Under the pieces are notes generated by a model, which did no database searches, was not told the origin of the DNA, and saw only the letters and a list, made by a program, of their open reading frames with translations. This document shows, piece after piece, positions 62,801 to 64,000 of a stretch of 64,000 nucleotides of DNA (positions within the stretch are counted from its first letter, which is position 1; every line of letters starts with the position of its first letter). Both the position numbers and the translations under genes were made by a program. Origin of the DNA: Pyrocephalus nanus (Eukaryota > Chordata > Aves > Passeriformes > Tyrannidae). Where the stretch lies: positions 19,996,027 through 20,060,026 of the forward strand of contig CM076274.1 in the NCBI GenBank assembly GCA_038380795.1. The letters are read 5' to 3'.

Positions 62801-64000
62801 TTTTCTCGTCCCCCCTTTTTCTCGTCCCCCTTTTTTCTCGTCCCCCCTTTTTCGCGTCCCCCTTTTTCGCGTCCCCCTTTTTCGCGTCCCCGCTTTTTCT
62901 CGTCCCCCATTTTTCTCGTCTCCCCTTTTTCTCGTCTCCCCTTTTTCTCGTCCCCCCTTCTTCTCGTCCCCCCTTCTTCTCGTCCCCCCTTCTTCTTTTC
63001 CCCCCTTTTCTCGTACCCCCTTTTTCTCAGCCCCCCTTTTTCTCGTCCCCCCTTTTTCTCGTCCCCCCTTTTTCTCGGCCCCCCTTTTTCTCGGCCCCTA
63101 TTTTTCTCGTCCCCCCTTCTTCTTTTCCCTCCTTTTCTCGTCCCCCCTTTTCTCGCCGCCCCTTTTCTCGTCCCCCTTTTTCTCATCCCCCCTTTTCTCG
63201 TCCCCCCTTTACTCGTCCCCCTTTTCTCGTCCCCCTTCGTCTCGTCCCCCCTTCTTCTCGTCCCCCCTTCTTCTCATCCCCCCTTCTGCTCGTCCCCCCT
63301 TCTTCTTTTCCCCCCTTTTCTCGTCCCCCCTTTTCTCGTCCCCCCTTTTCTCGTCCCCCCTTTTCTCGTCCCCCTTCTTCTCGTCCCGCTTCTTCTCGTC
63401 CCCCTTCTTCTCGTCCCCCTTCTTCTCGTCCCCCTTCTTCTCGTCCTTCCTTTTTCGCGTCCCCCCTTTTTCGCGTCCCCCCTTTTTCGCGTCCCACCTT
63501 TTTCTCGTCCCCCCTTTTTCACGTCCCCCCTTTTTCTCGTCCCCCCTTTTTCTTGTTCCCCCTTTCTTCTCGTCCCCCCATCTTCTTATCCCTCATTTTC
63601 TCGTCTCCGCTTTTCCCGTCCCCCCTTTTTCTCGTCCCCCCTTTTTCTCGTCCCCCCTTTTCTCGTCCCCCTATCTTCTCGTCCCCCTTCTTCTCGTCCC
63701 CCTTCTTCTCGTCCCCCTTCTTCTCGTCCCCCCTTCTTCTTTTCCCCCCTTTTCTCGTCCCCGCTATTCTCGTCCCCCCTTTTCTCATCCCCCCTTTTCT
63801 TGTCCCCTTTCTTCTCGTCCCCCTTCTTCTTGTCCCCCTTCTTCTCGTCCTCCCTTTTTCGCGTCCCCCCTTTTTCGCGTCCCCCCTTTTTCTCGTCCCC
63901 CCTTTTTCGCGTCCCCCCTTTTTCGCGTCCCCCCTTTTTCGCGTCCCCACTTTTTCTCGTCCCCCCTTTTTCTCGTCCCTCCGTTTTCTCGCCCCCCCTT
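59851..64000. repeat. Pyrimidine-rich 15-16-bp minisatellite, over 4.1 kb
   Basis: The main + strand unit is CCCCCCTTTTTCTCGT (on -, ACGAGAAAAAGGGGGG), repeated roughly 260 times and running off the window. Common variants are CTTCTTCTCGT, CCTTTTTCGCGT, CTTTTCTCGT (15 bp), CTCGGCCCC and TTCTTCTTTTCC. The first ~140 bp consists of about nine near-identical CTTCCCCCCTTTTTTT units without CpG. Larger blocks recur, for example with offsets of about 2,660 bp, 1,710 bp and 1,270 bp. Because the - strand is nearly all purine it has few stop codons, giving long Gly/Arg/Lys/Glu-rich frames that are not genes. Confidence 0.97.

Noticed and set aside
60598..63950. Long - strand open frames (up to 396 codons) rich in Gly, Arg, Lys and Glu
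   Set aside because: They are reading frames through a nearly pure-purine minisatellite, open in several frames at once because purine codons give few stops. There is no start context, domain or splice structure.

Overview
The window looks like sauropsid DNA, most likely a bird. It carries several CR1 LINE fragments, TTAGGG-type telomeric repeats and vertebrate genes with canonical GT-AG introns, and I saw no mammalian Alu or L1 elements. Identifications come from reading the sequence and from recalled family sequences; no search was run.

Layout. (1) 1-20.4 kb is AT-rich and mostly single copy. It holds a CpG island and a 28-bp minisatellite (1.2-2.5 kb), then a complete five-exon ZC4H2 gene on + (CDS 8159-15707) with a long 3' region containing a CR1. 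A decayed second copy of ZC4H2 exon 1 lies 783 bp upstream of the real one. (2) 20.4-30.3 kb is abruptly GC-rich and subtelomere-like: a CTCF-like site, an interstitial telomeric block ending in an inverted TTAGGG/CCCTAA junction, a tandem array in which each unit carries a YY1-type (AAGATGGCGGC) and an ETS-type (ACCGGAAGT) motif, a second TTAGGG block, GC-rich minisatellites, one intact FGF5-like terminal exon (22751-23092), and a second, larger YY1/ETS array (27.85-28.52 kb) followed by possible noncoding exons. (3) 30.3-50.6 kb is AT-rich again. On the - strand it holds ten coding exons of a pancreatic-lipase-family gene closest to PNLIPRP3; the catalytic triad is intact but the last part of the PLAT domain is not found. 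(4) 50.6-59.8 kb is a patchwork: second copies of modules A and B from region 2, a ~0.7-kb module C present twice, CR1 pieces, an exact 87-bp copy of sequence near the lipase gene, and decayed possibly retroviral reading frames. (5) 59.85-64.0 kb is a pyrimidine-rich 15-16-bp minisatellite with higher-order repeats that runs off the end of the window.

Main point of interest. In region 2, CTCF-like sites, CpG-rich YY1/ETS arrays and telomeric repeats sit within about 700 bp, all oriented so that left-to-right transcription would make UUAGGG RNA. This resembles the layout of human TERRA promoters, but with a different repeat. Two start codons in strong context in the array open frames that run into Val-Arg and Gly-Leu repeats encoded by the telomeric block. 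The inverted telomeric junction, and the meeting of genes expected on different ancestral chromosomes, suggest either an old end-to-end fusion or an assembly join. The sequence alone cannot decide which.
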